Below, one piece after another: positions 23,801-35,300 of a stretch of DNA of 64,000 nt. The position numbers and the translations under genes are program-made. Below the pieces are notes generated by a model. The model did no database searches. It was not told the DNA's origin and saw only the letters and a program-made list of their open reading frames with translations. The stretch comes from Strongylocentrotus purpuratus (Eukaryota; Echinodermata; Echinoidea; Camarodonta; Strongylocentrotidae): assembly GCF_000002235.5 (NCBI RefSeq), contig NW_022145553.1:433501-497500 (forward strand). The letters run 5' to 3'. The first letter of the stretch is position 1. Each line of letters starts with the position of its first letter.

Positions 23801-24664
23801 TAAGAATAAATTAGGTTGACTTAATATATTTTAAAAACTTAGTTTAGGGATACAGATTATATTTAACAGCAAAGTGTTATTTCCAGAGTGAATACAGAGA
23901 GAAATGCAGAGAGAAATTATTTGTCATTACCAAGTTTCTCTTTGTGTGTTTTCAGGAGCCAATCCATCAATCAGCACCTATGATGGTATCCTACCGATTC
24001 ATATTGCAGCAAATGCAGGTTAGTCATGTACATGGACTCTGTAAATCATTTCATTTCACTGTAAATCATGCAGGCTGTCTAAGTGAATTCCTCTGTCTAC
24101 AAATCCCCAATCAATTGGTTAAGGTCCAAATGAAAGACACATCAGTCATACTGTTAATTCATTTTAATGTATGTTTGTGTTTGTGTGTGTGTGTGTGTGT
24201 CAGGCGCGTACACAGGGGGGGGGGGGGGGTTGAACCCCCACCCCCCCCCCCCCCTTGAGTTTTTTTTTATGTGTATTTTTTGTGTATGTTTTATGGAAAG
24301 GGGTGGTCAGCCAAATGAAAATTCTCTCCAATTCAAGCAAATAAAATAGTGTTAGTGAATTTTGCTTGACATTTATAAAAGATATAGGAGAGGTTTAGAT
24401 CCAATAAAGCATAATGTTTGGTCAAGGGATGGATGACATTATCTTGTAAATATTGACCACACAGCAATTGTCATATCCACCACCGTGCCATCTTTTTTTC
24501 TAGGTTACATGTCGGCTGCCAAACTTCTGATGGTGAAACTGGAGAGCACTGCGGGATGGAGAGAAGGGGATACCCCTCCTAAAGTCACCATTGGACTACT
24601 CAGTCCTGAGAAGGCCCACCTTGTCATGTCTTCAAAGCCAAAGAGGATGGCCTATTCTACATGA
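5834..24664 (+). CDS. Ankyrin-repeat protein with one transmembrane segment (nine coding exons, 348 aa)
   Basis: The exons are 5834-6044, 10011-10214, 11816-11850, 12262-12366, 21925-21976, 22464-22580, 23078-23176, 23956-24018 and 24504-24664. All have AG/GT borders, and the total of 1047 nt closes exactly in frame at TGA 24662-24664. Residues 1-100 are charged and helical with W-rich amphipathic stretches. A hydrophobic segment lies at about 104-118 (A-W-T-V-F-L-L-T-L-T-L-L-W-I-M), followed by a strongly basic R-N-K-N-R-R-K-E-K-K patch, which suggests a single membrane anchor with the basic side in the cytosol. Residues about 170-330 hold four ankyrin repeats with G-A-D-V/A-x and G-D-T-P-L-H-I-A-A motifs. 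Ankyrin repeats bind partner proteins; no enzyme domain is seen. I do not recognise the orthologue. Met 5834 is the first in-frame Met after the acceptor at 5808-5809. The introns carry a LINE and a 9-kb nested repeat. Confidence 0.8.
6568..9813 (+). CDS. LINE protein: apurinic-type endonuclease plus reverse transcriptase (1081 codons)
   Basis: This is a single open frame with no internal stop. The N-terminal ~130 residues show no clear domain. An exonuclease-endonuclease-phosphatase domain follows, with L-N-I-C-T-Y-N-V-K-T-L, A-E-T-K-R, Y-A-P-T-S, M-G-D-F-N-A, N-Q-I-D-F-I-L and S-D-H-R-M-V. The RT domain has Y-R-P-I-S-L-L, Q-A-G-F-R-A-G-F-S-T-T-D, Q-R-G-V-R-Q-G-D-T-L-S-P and the catalytic F-A-D-D box at about residues 828-831 (codons 9049-9060). 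The tail has W-R-W-A-G-H-V-A-R and a W-R-D-D motif. No RNase H is seen. The enzyme would nick target DNA and copy its RNA there. The C-terminal motifs and the tetranucleotide tail point to an RTE-like clade, but this is a best guess. The start at 6568 may be late or early; no untranslated leader was delimited. Confidence 0.88.
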   Translation: MAEISFLANIYSISISGRFVEDLTNCYRSAVDEYSQRRAWVGGLQICSLHSTVASPTDNTPCQRVSIRQKTLMTIMERQLKGGRKAHGRNGRNTQSCKLTSKRIEEDSFDEVLQSKPNGSCQMEGCNKTGQKSELNICTYNVKTLRTEESLESLLDELEGFKWDVIGLAETKRRGEGLTELKGGTWLYNRGKTEDDKNTKGIGFLIHNKFKDYVKEVKSYSNRVAAMKIQLTGKDEMCIIQVYAPTSDYDDITVEEFYEDINKAITDNSGTYTVLMGDFNAKIGQREKGEENIMGSFSYGERNRRGERMIEFAMEHKLKVTNTYFKKHKSRYWTWESPNGVTKNQIDFILSNQRGIIKNCEVITNVDIASDHRMVRVNISINKKLARLRFIQNERKTRINIVKLKGKKEEFQLKLHNRFDGLELEDMDIDERCDMMTSAMLEEAKSVAPTEKRKIVRSEEDKEIEELDQRRKEIRLKESKTTTEKVEYAEIVKLVKKKRRQRNRRKTSKLILETLESGRGPKTIQKMASKKSRMSKLKKKDGNITSDRSELLEICADFYQELYGSTKKQPKDHIDISSRKSDIPPILQREVEEAVNSMKDNKAPGNDEITSDIIKQGGEETITQLLKLFNQILEKQQIPTTWKEAKIILLYKKGDKADVKNYRPISLLSHLYKIFTKVIQNRIKDRLDSNQPREQAGFRAGFSTTDHLQAINQLIEKANEYQLQLCLGFVDYQKAFDSIEHTDMFDALRKINIEEGYVRILEDIYTNAVARIHIDNDVSKEVKIQRGVRQGDTLSPKIFTATIEEVFKKSHLNGGINIDGETLTDLRFADDVALISTSTKDLEDQLTGLNRESKRIGLTMHKEKTKYMTNYDTDENIEIEGRTLERVSSYKYLGQTLKMEDTTKEEVMMRVKAGWMNFGRYKDMLTDKNIPMSLRRRMFNQCILTTMTYGSETWSLTKDLEQKLVTTQRAMERKMSHLSLRDKINHKVIRQKTKVKDIVEKVRESKWRWAGHVARLQDNRWTNRLTEWQPRVGKRRRGRQKRRWRDDLTSYMGTAAWTRTARNRREWKFHEEGFVQRLDEL
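9817..9850 (+). repeat. GATA-type microsatellite tail of the LINE
   Basis: Just after the LINE stop codon (9811-9813) the sequence becomes (GATA)n with one interruption. Short tandem tails in place of poly(A) are known for RTE-type LINEs, so this probably marks the 3' end of the insertion. No target-site duplication could be matched at the other side. Confidence 0.6.
10215..11815 (+). other. Ankyrin-gene intron 3, no further gene seen
   Basis: AT-rich intron with several loosely repeated words (TTACATCTTCAGAAGATTG and TTAGATGATGAC variants near 10440, 10610, 11130, 11320 and 11535). These look like an old, badly decayed tandem or inverted array. There is no supported coding sequence. Confidence 0.45.
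13397..20485. repeat. Minisatellite array, 56-bp and 62-bp units, roughly 120 copies
   Basis: The core unit begins CCACACAAGCCTTAATTTTC and ends TGTCTTTCTG. One form (56 bp) carries CAGGGGTAGACAATAATG. The longer form (62 bp) carries a TATATAATACATGTAATG block in the same place. Both types alternate irregularly. Decayed units continue from 20660 to about 20830. The array lies wholly inside ankyrin-gene intron 5. Because 56 is not a multiple of three, stop-free stretches on - cross several units and change frame at each one; they are artefacts of repetition and not genes. Confidence 0.95.
13790..20225. repeat. Higher-order duplication inside the minisatellite
   Basis: A block of more than 3 kb of the array is present twice with the same order of variant units. 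Matching landmarks are offset by 3362 bp at the left (14153 and 17515), 3306 bp further on (14458 and 17764) and 3082 bp from 15187 to 16802 (partner 18269-19884). The drops of 56 and 224 bp equal one and four basic units, so the two blocks differ mainly by loss or gain of whole units. Confidence 0.85.
23190..23430 (+). repeat. Dispersed repeat, copy 1
   Basis: This intronic segment shares ordered words with 50873-51080: TTGACAACC, GTTCATTCATT(G/A)ATAACAGGTT, GAAACATCCATAA, a GTTTATGAACC / GTTAGTAAACT word and TCTGCA. It is a diverged member of a small dispersed family. Class and ends are unclear. Confidence 0.5.
24200..24260. repeat. TG microsatellite, poly-G and poly-C hairpin cluster
   Basis: A (TG)n run is followed by about 14 G, TTGAACCCC and about 15 C. 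The G and C runs can pair around a short loop. It lies in an ankyrin-gene intron, 180 bp after the donor at 24019. Reading frames through it are not coding. Confidence 0.7.
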
Positions 24665-25660
24665 ATGAATAGCATTTCAATATCCTAGAGTCTGTCCTAT
24701 TGAGACACATGGCCTTCTCTTGGATTACGAGTACGGTCAGTGGTCACATTGAGGATGTTATCTCTTCTTAAAGCCCACAGCAGGCACTACACAATCTGAC
24801 TGCTCATCCTTTTTTTTTAAGAAATTGCATTAATTAGCATAAGAAATTGAATTTCAAATGTTTGGAATCTTTCTGATGCAAGTTTTTTTTTTGGTAATAT
24901 GAAAAATAATATTCTGACCATACACAAGGGTACCGCATGCCTTTCAATGGGCAAAATCAGCCTGGAGTGATGTCCTACCAATAGTAGACCGAATTTGAAG
25001 CTGAAAATGTGTCAGGAAGTGCAACGTAATTTTTAGTTCAAACTATGCCGTTCATGAGTGATTGGGGCGGGGTTGCCTGTGGCTTCCCGCCTAAACAAAA
25101 TATGCCATCATTAATGTACAAAAATGCATGCCGGCAAACCTATCTTTTAGTTCTCTCACCCCCACGTAGTTTGTGAACTGTTTGTGAGAGATTCTTCACC
25201 CTGTCAAACTGAAAATTAAATCACCTGTCAGATATGTCAAATTTAGTAATTGAAAAAATGAAGATGTAAACATTGGTTTAAAGTTACGGTAGTTCATCAT
25301 TTTATACTTGAAGCATAAAAGAGAGTAAAAGAATAGAAAGAGAATAGGATAAGACTGTATGTACAAAAAGCAAGTTGTGTAATCAGTTTTTACGTTGTTT
25401 TTCATTTGTAAATGTATTTTGTGAATATACAATTTATAACTATACAATTTTATTATAATATGAGCTTGTTTGTTTCAATATGAATCAAAGAAAAGGAATG
25501 TTAAGTTAGTGTGACGTGTACATGCTTACATGAACTTTCATGTTATATTTATTAGATAGTATTTTAAAAGAGAAAAGATAGTTATTCAGATTTGTATTAT
25601 TTTGTGCAAAGGTATATCATATTTTATTGTTAAAAATTGTATAAATAGCTGTATAGATAT

Positions 25661-25666
25661 ATTAAA
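25661..25666 (+). promoter_or_regulatory. Candidate poly(A) signal (ATTAAA) of the ankyrin gene
   Basis: The common variant hexamer ATTAAA lies about 1 kb after the ankyrin stop codon and is followed by a GT/T-rich stretch (GGTGATGTCTATTTTGGT) that could be the downstream element. No AATAAA fits better between the stop and this point. Use in vivo is unproven. Confidence 0.35.
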
Positions 25667-26633
25667 GGTGATGTCTATTTTGGTATCATTTTGGTTAATA
25701 ACACTGTAAATAGTCATAAATTCACACCGGATAAAAATAGTGGGGCTGTTTCAATCTTTAATCAACAAAATAATGACAAGCATAAAATATGTTAACAATT
25801 GCATTTGGAATCAACAAAAATTGACAATCTGCAATACAGGAACAAATCACTACCCCTCAAGAATATATGATTCTTCCCAGGTGTACAAATACGTAAAAGG
25901 TTTATCAATAGTATGGATGAAGAAAAAAAATTCTTTAAGCCAATATGTAATGCTACATGATGATGGACACTTCCTTACCTCTTTCTTTGATGAAGTTGTA
26001 TATTTATAGATAGTGGAGTTTAGTTTTTCACTTTAAAAAGATGAAAAAAGTTCAGTTGCAAACCATATAACTTGCCAGTAAGTTGGTAAAACATGCCTAA
26101 AATTTATTTATGAGAAAAGTACTTAACTTTCCTTTGGAAGTAAAATCATTTCATATTTGAATATTGAACCAACCATGCTTTGTCAATTTTGTGTCATTTG
26201 TTATCTATTCACATGTACATAAAATATAATACTGTAATTACTCATGTAGATTTTAATTGTTTAGCAGTCAAAGACAACCAATATGTAATCACCATTTGGT
26301 TGCATCTGCTTTGACATCATTTTGAATATACAGTTGGGTGCTAATCATATGACTGCATTGTAAAAGAAACTGTGGAAGCAAGCAGAAAGGATTGATCATG
26401 TGGCACATACTGTGAGGTTTTTAATCATCCAAATGTAAGAAATTGGCACAGTCTTGCAAACAGTTACATTCACTGTACACAGAAATGTGTATGTGGGACT
26501 TCACAAATATGTTGCATGAAAGTGTTGTTGACAACCTTTAGCGTTAACTTGTCATATTTCAATATACTACCTGACATGAAAGAAAGAAAAAGCTCACAAA
26601 TTATTTTTCACCTTTCCAAGAACTCAACCTTTT

Positions 26634-27180
26634 CTTTAATGGGGAATCCACCCTGATAAATATGTTGGTTTTAATCAAAGCAGAAAAATAAGAAGAACCA
26701 AATGAAGAAAATTTGAACAATATCCAATTTAAAATATGGTAGAGTTATTAATTTTAAAAATGTCATCAGTGAAACACATATTGGCAACACTGAAGTATCT
26801 TGCGAGCTCCTCTCCAATTTGCTCTGTACAGAAACAACAAAAAATTCTTAGTTATTGATGATGGAATGGATTTATTTCATACAAGGGTTGTATATAAATT
26901 TATTTGCAACAATTTTATATTGGGTGTATGATTTATTGAAAATTTTCTTAAGGGAAATCATAAATTTAATGTTTTTTGGTACAGGGTAAATGGAATGGGA
27001 CCTACCAAGATACGTCCCAGAGTTGCCAATATGTGATTGATTGCACTTTCAAAAATTCAAAAATGCATAACTTACTTATTTTTTACTTGTGTTTTGCTCA
27101 AGCTTTCACTGACCTGTTCCTCTCATTTATTTGCTTCTACTTAGCCAACTTAATATTAGGGTGGACTTCCCCTTTAATCT
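26634..27180. mobile_element. MITE of about 545 bp with diverged inverted ends
   Basis: The left end (TTAATGGGGAATCCACCCTG, then ATGTTGG) mirrors the right end (CCAACTTAATATTAGGGTGG, then CTTCCCCTTTAA). An inner pair, CACATATTGGCAAC near 26774 and GTTGCCAATATGTG near 27023, is also inverted. The long but imperfect arms indicate an old foldback element. No target duplication can be assigned with confidence. Confidence 0.6.
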
Positions 27181-29332
27181 GGTTATAAAACAGATTGAAC
27201 ATGAAATCAAAAATGTGCTAAGGATACCTGAATCCCCATATGGACATGAAACAAAAAAAAACCACTTAAAGAAACACTGGCCAAATTTGATGTGCATTTA
27301 GACAAAGAGAACACAAGCCAATGTCTTGTAACAAAAACCAAAATTAACACAACTCGTATGCATCTGTATATTGTGATATACAGTTGTGTGATCCACAATA
27401 GACTTATCTAATTTTACATTTTTACGGCAGATATCTTCTTAAAGCTCAGATATGATGTGATAAACTGCTGCAAAAAAACCCACTGCATATTTCTATTACA
27501 TGTTAATGAGCTCTGCATTACAAGAGTAAAGATACAGAAATGTTATTAAGTGTATTACACTTTCTTTGGGTCATTATATTTTTAAAAAACGCCTTGTAGT
27601 TAACATGTATTGGAACAAGCCTTTAAATGGCTTACCGCCTCATGTAGGATGTCACATCCTCAAAGGCATTACTTTTATTTACATACAGCTGTTTACAGTT
27701 TGATTTTATACACATACATGAACATACATGCATCTATTTACAAAACATGGTCTTATTTACCAGACTGTATGAGTGAATTGATCATCATTATGGTTATATA
27801 CAAACAAAATCTTTAAAAATACTTTCAGATGCACCAGAGCTGTTGATTTCATCACTCTAAACTTGGCAAGTTTTCACAGTATACCTGAGAAAGTGTCCAA
27901 AAGGTGTGTTTACTAATAAGTTTGTTAGTCATAACTGGTACACAGTTATATTGTTATTTGAACACTACTGTAAAACCAGCTCATGAGTGTGCAGCTTCAC
28001 AAAATTTGTCATTTTTGCAGCAAAATTGTGCAATAACAGCCATGACAATTTTAAATTTTACAATAAGTGAAAGTTTCTTGCCAGAAATCGGCTGTCACAA
28101 ACAGCTCACGTAAATTTCTGGTACAAGTATTACAGTACCATAGCTGTAAAAGAATCTTCTGTATGCGTTTTTCTATACATATTACCATTCTTGCAGTCAA
28201 ATTCAAGCCTGAAACCGCTTTCACAAGCCAAAGAAAACTGTTGGTTTACTGAGCACTGGATTTCTTTAGCATACTTACATGAACCACAATTTACATTATT
28301 GTATCTCATAACATACAAATGTGTGGATGCATGTAGGACAATTGTTCCATTCAGCTACCATTTTTTATCCCCACTTGCCATTCATGTAATACACAAAAAG
28401 TGTTGTGGTAAACTGCTGCACATGCGGTAAACCACTGCACATTAGCGGTTTCTTTTGAGCATTAGATGGCACTTCTCTAAGGCCTCACTGGGCGCAGTCT
28501 TATTGTAACTAGGTTGGATCATACTCAGACACTAGCATGGTGTTTTTAAGAAGTCACTACCCAGTAATATTTTTAAAGGTGCCTTCTAGCAGCCCAGTAC
28601 ACTCGCTTTAGAACATCTACCCATTGCATAATCTTACCCCACATAGACCCAAGATGGTCTAGACATACTCAGCCACCTATCACATTACAGCAATGCAAAA
28701 CTGGCTCAAAAAACATTTAATACATTTGCCCTTGGGACAATATTTACCCTGCAAAGAAGATAGACAGAGATAGTTTAGGATTTTCATTTAGAATAATGAA
28801 GAAAGATCAAGATGCCACTGTGAAAGAACAGAGAAAGGGACAAACAGAGAGAGAGAGAGAGAGATGGAGAGAGAGAAGAAAAACAATTAAAAACCAATAC
28901 TTTTATCCTTTTTCTATCCATTACTTCTCTTACACTGGAAAATCAATTGGTTTTAAAAAAAATTCTTATATGAAAAAAGATAAATGTTTCTCCAAGATTA
29001 CATCCCCTATCAAAACGTTAGAGCCTCATTAAAGGAAGTTCAAATTTGTCCAGATAAACATGTCAAAACCATTGAAAGTAGAGAAATTTGTAGAAATTAT
29101 CTTATTTAATTGCTTTGACTCATGATCCTGGGAAAGTGGGCAACTCATCATTTAATTAATAATGGTTCCTGTGAGAAACTGAAGAAAAAACCTAGAACAC
29201 AAGTAAAGAAAGTAGAATAAGAAAGAGAAAAGGTGCAGGGGGGAACAGACAAAACACAAACACATACTTCTCCTTCCACAACCTTTCTATATTATGTGAC
29301 CAAGCAAGCTAGGCTTGTTGGTCGGCACTCTG

Positions 29333-32300
29333 TCATTGTGGCGGCATGGGGATTCCCCTTGGATCCATAGCGCTAGTCTCTGTAAGGTTCTTGATAAGCT
29401 GGGCCAGCCAGCGCTTGGTGGAGTTGTCATCCTTGAGGACAGCCATGAAGGTCTGGTCCTTGAGCTGGTCTGGGAGGCACTGCCTGAGTGCACCCCGGGC
29501 TCTGCATGAGTGCAGAAAAACAAGTAGAGATGATCATGAATGTAAAGCCTATCTGCACTAGTTTGGCCAGGAGGGATTAGACCTCCCTGCATGGTCACTG
29601 ATAGGTTGTTATATCATCAAATCAGCTCTCAATTATCATAAGCAAAAGGGGATCATAGGGGACAAATGGGTACCATTTACGCATTGTTTGCTATATAGAG
29701 GGCACACGTAGCTACAAGTAGTGCAGTCCCGCTTTAACATTCTGTATATGTAAAGTGCATAATGTTTTAGGGGAGCAAGTATCATTAAACATGTACACAG
29801 AGGTAATGCCCTTCTGGCTCGAAAACATATATCATATGAAATAATGTTCCTGTGCACACCTCCAAATTGGTTTGAACATAATCACCCTAGCGATAGCTAT
29901 GGCAACCATCATCAACCTATAGAGGAAATCAAGAAATACATTCTGCAAGATAGTACCTATTTCACATCTGGGTTGAGAAACACAACTGTAGATAAAATGC
30001 CTTATGTAATGGCATAGACGCTGGGCAGTGAATGCTCCTAAATTGTTTGCATCCATCAAAATGGCAAGGTCAAAGCTATTTTAATGCAAAGAGCCAATGT
30101 TTCCCATTTACACTACGGTTCTGAACATTTGCCCCAAAATTCTGAGCATGGTGATTCATTCACTTTGAGAGTAGTTCAAATACAAGTAATTTTTCTTGTA
30201 GAAGCAGGTTTGATTATTCATTAAATACATTTTCTGTTAAAACATAAATTGGTTCCTCTCACTAATTTGGGTGCATTGAGAAACAGGTCTACAACATTCA
30301 GGTACAACAGTTCAATGTGAACTACAGAGTTTTCTTTCACAATGGACCCTTTCACAATAGATTTTTGACTACATCAAATAAGTATTTACCTTTGGTTATC
30401 TGAAAGTCTGAGGTAGCATCTAACAACGTGCTTCAAGAGCCTTGCAGATGGTTCCTTCGCCAGCGCTATCACCATCTTACCCTGCAAGCAATCAGAACAA
30501 GATGAAATGCATGAATTTCAGATGAATAGACAAAGTACATTTGATATATGTGAAGAAATTCATTTATCAAGCATAGTGCTAATACTCCCTGGACTGCATA
30601 ACTAAAATAGACAGGAAGAACATTCAAGAATTTCAGTGACACGCAACTCTCATTGACCAAAAATATTCTCTTTTTTGAGGGAAAGCATTGATCAACTTGT
30701 TAAACCTGGTAAATAGAACACCCAGCACCAACAAAACATTAGACCGTATTCATGAATAAATTATGATTACAAGACTTTTTCTCTTTCACTGACAAAGTGG
30801 GAAAAGATGGCACGGGTCTTATCATGACATCTCCTACATAGGGTTGGTATCATATTTTGATAGATATGCATGCTCATTTAAAAAGAAAATAGGCTTGCTT
30901 CATTTTTTGATTTACTTGAGAAAAAAAAAAATTCTGCAAAAGATATCGGATAAAAATGATGAAAGATGAAGATGACTGACAAAAATCAAATTACAGAATG
31001 CTGATATGTTTAAGTTGTCATCCTCTGATTGTGTTAAGAGTATGAAACTGCAGATGTGTATACATGTAGGAAATTTATATTTCTCTTTTCCTACTTACTA
31101 GTATCATAGCTACATGAGAGAATCTCTCATACGTCTGACAGATGTAGGAAAGACCTGTCTCATCTAGAAGAATCTTCTGCAGTATGAAGGTAGCAACCTG
31201 AACAAAAGACAGGAAGATAAAAAGGATACTGATGTCACTGTTGAAATAAGGTTGCTAAAATATTACATGAAATGGAATAACAGCAACTTTTCATACATGT
31301 AAAAAAAAATCCTTATTTTTATGTCTCAATGTACATAATCTTTCATTGACAGATTCCTCTAGAGGAAAGTAAAAGTCACTTAAATGAAAATAACAATAAC
31401 ATATTAAGAATAACAAAATCTAAGAAAAAGAAAATGATCATTTTCAAGGTGTACCGGTAGTCGAAATGCCAGAGTTAGAGTTATGATGAAGCTAAATATT
31501 TGTAAACAAGATCTTACAAGGCTTGCCATATTCCCGTTGGAAACTAGATGGATCTTTGACTGCGCACAGTCGAAAATGATACCTCCACCATAGAGCGATT
31601 TTACAAACCAAAACAAGCAATTTTTAAAATTCAAGTTTGATTGTAATCCATAAACAGGTTCTCAGAATATTGTGATTACAAGCTTTTTTTCATATACATG
31701 TATGACCCTGTGATCGTTGACCTCATGACCGTAAAATCTAATCAGTTCATTGGCTCTGCAAGATACATACATGACACAAGTTTGGCGGTGATCCATCAAT
31801 CAGTTCTTGAGATAACGTGATCACGAGAATGGGATGTACAGACAGATGTACGGGCGGACAACCCGAAAAAGTCCATGAAATTACCTTGCAAAGATATAAG
31901 TTGCCTTTACCGCTAAAAAGAGACTCAGTATGCACTTTTATAACGCCTGAAATGGCCTTAACCAAACGGGTCACTAAGCCTGAAATCTGGTAATAATGTA
32001 GAACTTCCCTGGCTCTTCTCATGGATGTAAACTTACTGTTTTTGAGAGCTCACTGCCACTCTCCATGATCCTCAAACAGAGTGGGATGATCTCTGTCGTC
32101 AGTAAGAAATTGATAACCTCTTGTTCATCAGTCTGCAAAAAAAGGAAAAGAATTACAACACTCTTAATTTTCAATTTCAATTTAATTCATTTTCACAGAT
32201 TCATAAAAATACGATAAATTACAATCAAATATAAAAGCAAAACCTGCAGAGGGGGGTGATCAAAAACCACAGAGGTTTATCGGGGATCATCCCCTGCCTA

Positions 32301-35300
32301 AAACTACAATATTAAAATATGATATTTTTTGAGAATTAAACAATAAACATATACAACAATAAATATATATATATTACCAGCAAATCTATGTGTGGGGTGA
32401 TTGGTACTGGTAGTGGGGCGGTGGTACCAATAAATACAATATATATAGAGGGAATGAATGTTAGGAAAATAAAAATAATAGGATGAATGAAAAGAGATGA
32501 ACCCTGTCACATGCAGCATGTAATGATACTTTGGAAGGAATTCACATATTACATAAATGCACCAACATTGGAACCTTTTGAGAACCAGTTTCTGTCAAGC
32601 TTCAATGATAGTTAATTTACTTGTAAATCTTATTTTCAAAACTTCTGGTAACTTCAGATCTATTACCTCTCCTGTTTTATTCTTTCATGCAGGAAGTGCA
32701 ACGTGGAATTTCTGATGTAGACTGCAGCATTCTAGACTATAGAGACAAGTTATACCAACTTTGAGCTATACAAGAACTGCATATTGTTTTCTTCATTATG
32801 TTCATGCTCCAAATATCATAATACTGAGTTTGGTCAAGCTGACAATTTCAAAGCCCATGCATTTCTTTTCACCATACCTCGGTAGAGAGACACAACTGCA
32901 TATCTGTCTACGGGAGCATGCACAAGGCCGGGATTGAATTGAACTTATGACCTCTTGATAGAAAATCAAAAAGACATTTCTTCACAATGCCACTAAAGAC
33001 ATCAGATAAATTTACCTTGACAAGAGCACCGATGACACCCAGACTTGTAAGACGGAGGTACTCAAATGGGCGTGTCTTGCTGACAGTATGCAGGAAGGGG
33101 TAGAGGAACAAAGGGATGTGGGCTGCAGAGAAAACAAGGTGGATATATATAACAATGTGACTTATCATGAAGACAAATATGTGCAGTTTCATAGAGATTG
33201 AATGGATTTCCAGAAAATGAATAAAGTCATCCTCTCCTATATTGAAATGCCAATAGGGCTATACATTTCTAGTAAAATGCATTTCATGTTTGTTCAACCT
33301 GTATTTTATTCAACTAGATTACATTATCAACTATAAGGGCAGTGAGGACAATATACTGGATCAGTGACTGATTTGCTACAGAAGCTCTATACAAGCTCTG
33401 GAAAAAAGAGGAGAAAAAAAATCAAATCAAATACTAGAAAATCACAGTAAAGAAATTTCACTGTAACTATACAAATCCAAAAAGAGCCCCTGTACTGTTA
33501 AGCAAATAGGCTTTACACTGGTTTAATACAGATATCGTAAAGAATTATAAAAACACTGTTATGAATAATTCTGACATAGAAGACATTTTTACCTTGTAAG
33601 AATGCTGATCTCGTCTCTGGATGTGATGCTATACATTGCAGCAGAGCCAAGGCATTGCACACTCTGTTGGACTGGTGGGCCTGAAAATAATGGGATTAGA
33701 ATTTTAGGAAGAAAAAGAAGAAATAATAGTTTTTTAAAGAAAAGATAAAGAAAACAAAGTCACAAACAATAACAACAAATATTTCCTAACATACCCTCTA
33801 GATGAGAGGAGGCTAGGGGTGAAATCTGGATTACCGTAAAATAATTTAAGGCCCCCCCCCCCCCTTCTGACAATGTTGAATCCACTGGATCTGATTAATA
33901 AGGTTCATCTAAGATTGTAATAATAAGTTAATAGCCGTACTAGATTGCAGATCTGAGGAAACATGAAGTTCAATATCTGATTGCTTTAATTCTATACCAA
34001 GAGCTCAATACTTCTTTGTAACATATGGATACTGAATGACCAAAACCCTGGACTTGCCAAAAAATATAGCTTCACACAAGTTTTCAAGCATCCGGGGCCT
34101 ACAGCTTTACAAGCTTTGCTTTCATGTAGGTCCCATCATATTTCTCTCAGTTAAATCAGTACTCTATATTGACCACTTATTTTTATGTTATTTATTATAT
34201 ATTATTGAACAGAAAGAAAGAAAAAAATTGTACTTTATTTTGAAATGTATATGTAACATGAGAAATATAAGAATAAATGAAATGAAAATAAAATGAAAAC
34301 AACTTGTTTATCATCTGTTCAGAGCTAGAAGGGCTTTCACTCTGTATTAAAGAATACGAGTTAACGTCCTTGTTGCTCCATTCAGATGTCATGTACTTAC
34401 TGTGAGTGCAGGTGGATTGATGTAGGGGTAAATGTTGACTATTTCTTGAAGGAGTGCAGCCACTGTCCCAAAGGAATGCCACAGCATTGGCGCCAAGTCT
34501 GGGACCACTTCACGCTTTTTACTGTTGTAAAGCAGGGAATTGAAGCAAATGAAGAGCATTATGAGCATTACATTTACTACAAAATCCAGTTTGACTTATA
34601 AGAGCATGAAAAACGAAAGTAAATTTCTATCACATCTAATGATAATTCAGTCTTCATAGGATTCTCGGTAGTAAACTACCAGTATATACTTTTAGTGAAA
34701 GTTAAAATCATTATTCAAGCAGCATCCTTGACACTGATTTGGAAGGATTAAAGTATTTTTTCTTGTTCGCAAATGTGCTATAACACCTCCTTGTCTATAC
34801 CAGGTACTCTGGCATGGGAGAATTTGCCCTCCTTTTCCCCTTGGCATTTTTTTCTGAAATCCCCTTACTAAAACCCAAAGTATGCTATCCAGTATCCACT
34901 TATATGATCCTTGAGTGATTACGTGTTTCATCATTTTATAGAACTGATTTGAAAGGACGATTAGATTTTTCCCTTTTGAAGAAAAAAAGTTTCATTCTAA
35001 AATGGACCTGATTCTAACAATCCTGATGCTCTTTACAAATGCAAGAGATGCATGGCTATTATATAAATATAGTAGATTGGTTAGAAGTCAACAGATGAAG
35101 TAGCATTTAGTACATCACATCTTAAAAGTGCTCATGCGTGGGTATATAGAGGGCAGCACACGAACGTACGCACAGGAGCGTAATACCCGTTGGCTTAGTT
35201 TTATGTAGTGATCGCCAAGTTACCGATGTGTACTTCACGAACGACTATATACCCACGCATGAACATCTTTAAAGGAGGACTTTGTTTGTCACTCATACAA

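Larger units (their letters stand above)
24665..29332. other. Convergent intergenic region and 3' UTRs
   Basis: The ankyrin gene (+) and CNOT9 (-) end toward each other here. The first kilobase is probably ankyrin 3' UTR, and the right part probably CNOT9 3' UTR. A MITE of about 545 bp sits at 26634-27180. No supported coding region or RNA gene is seen. The remaining open frames are short, AT-rich and without conserved features. Confidence 0.5.

Noticed and set aside
24167-24349. Short frames with poly-C-V or poly-P through the TG and G/C tracts
   Set aside because: Pure simple-sequence translation in an intron.
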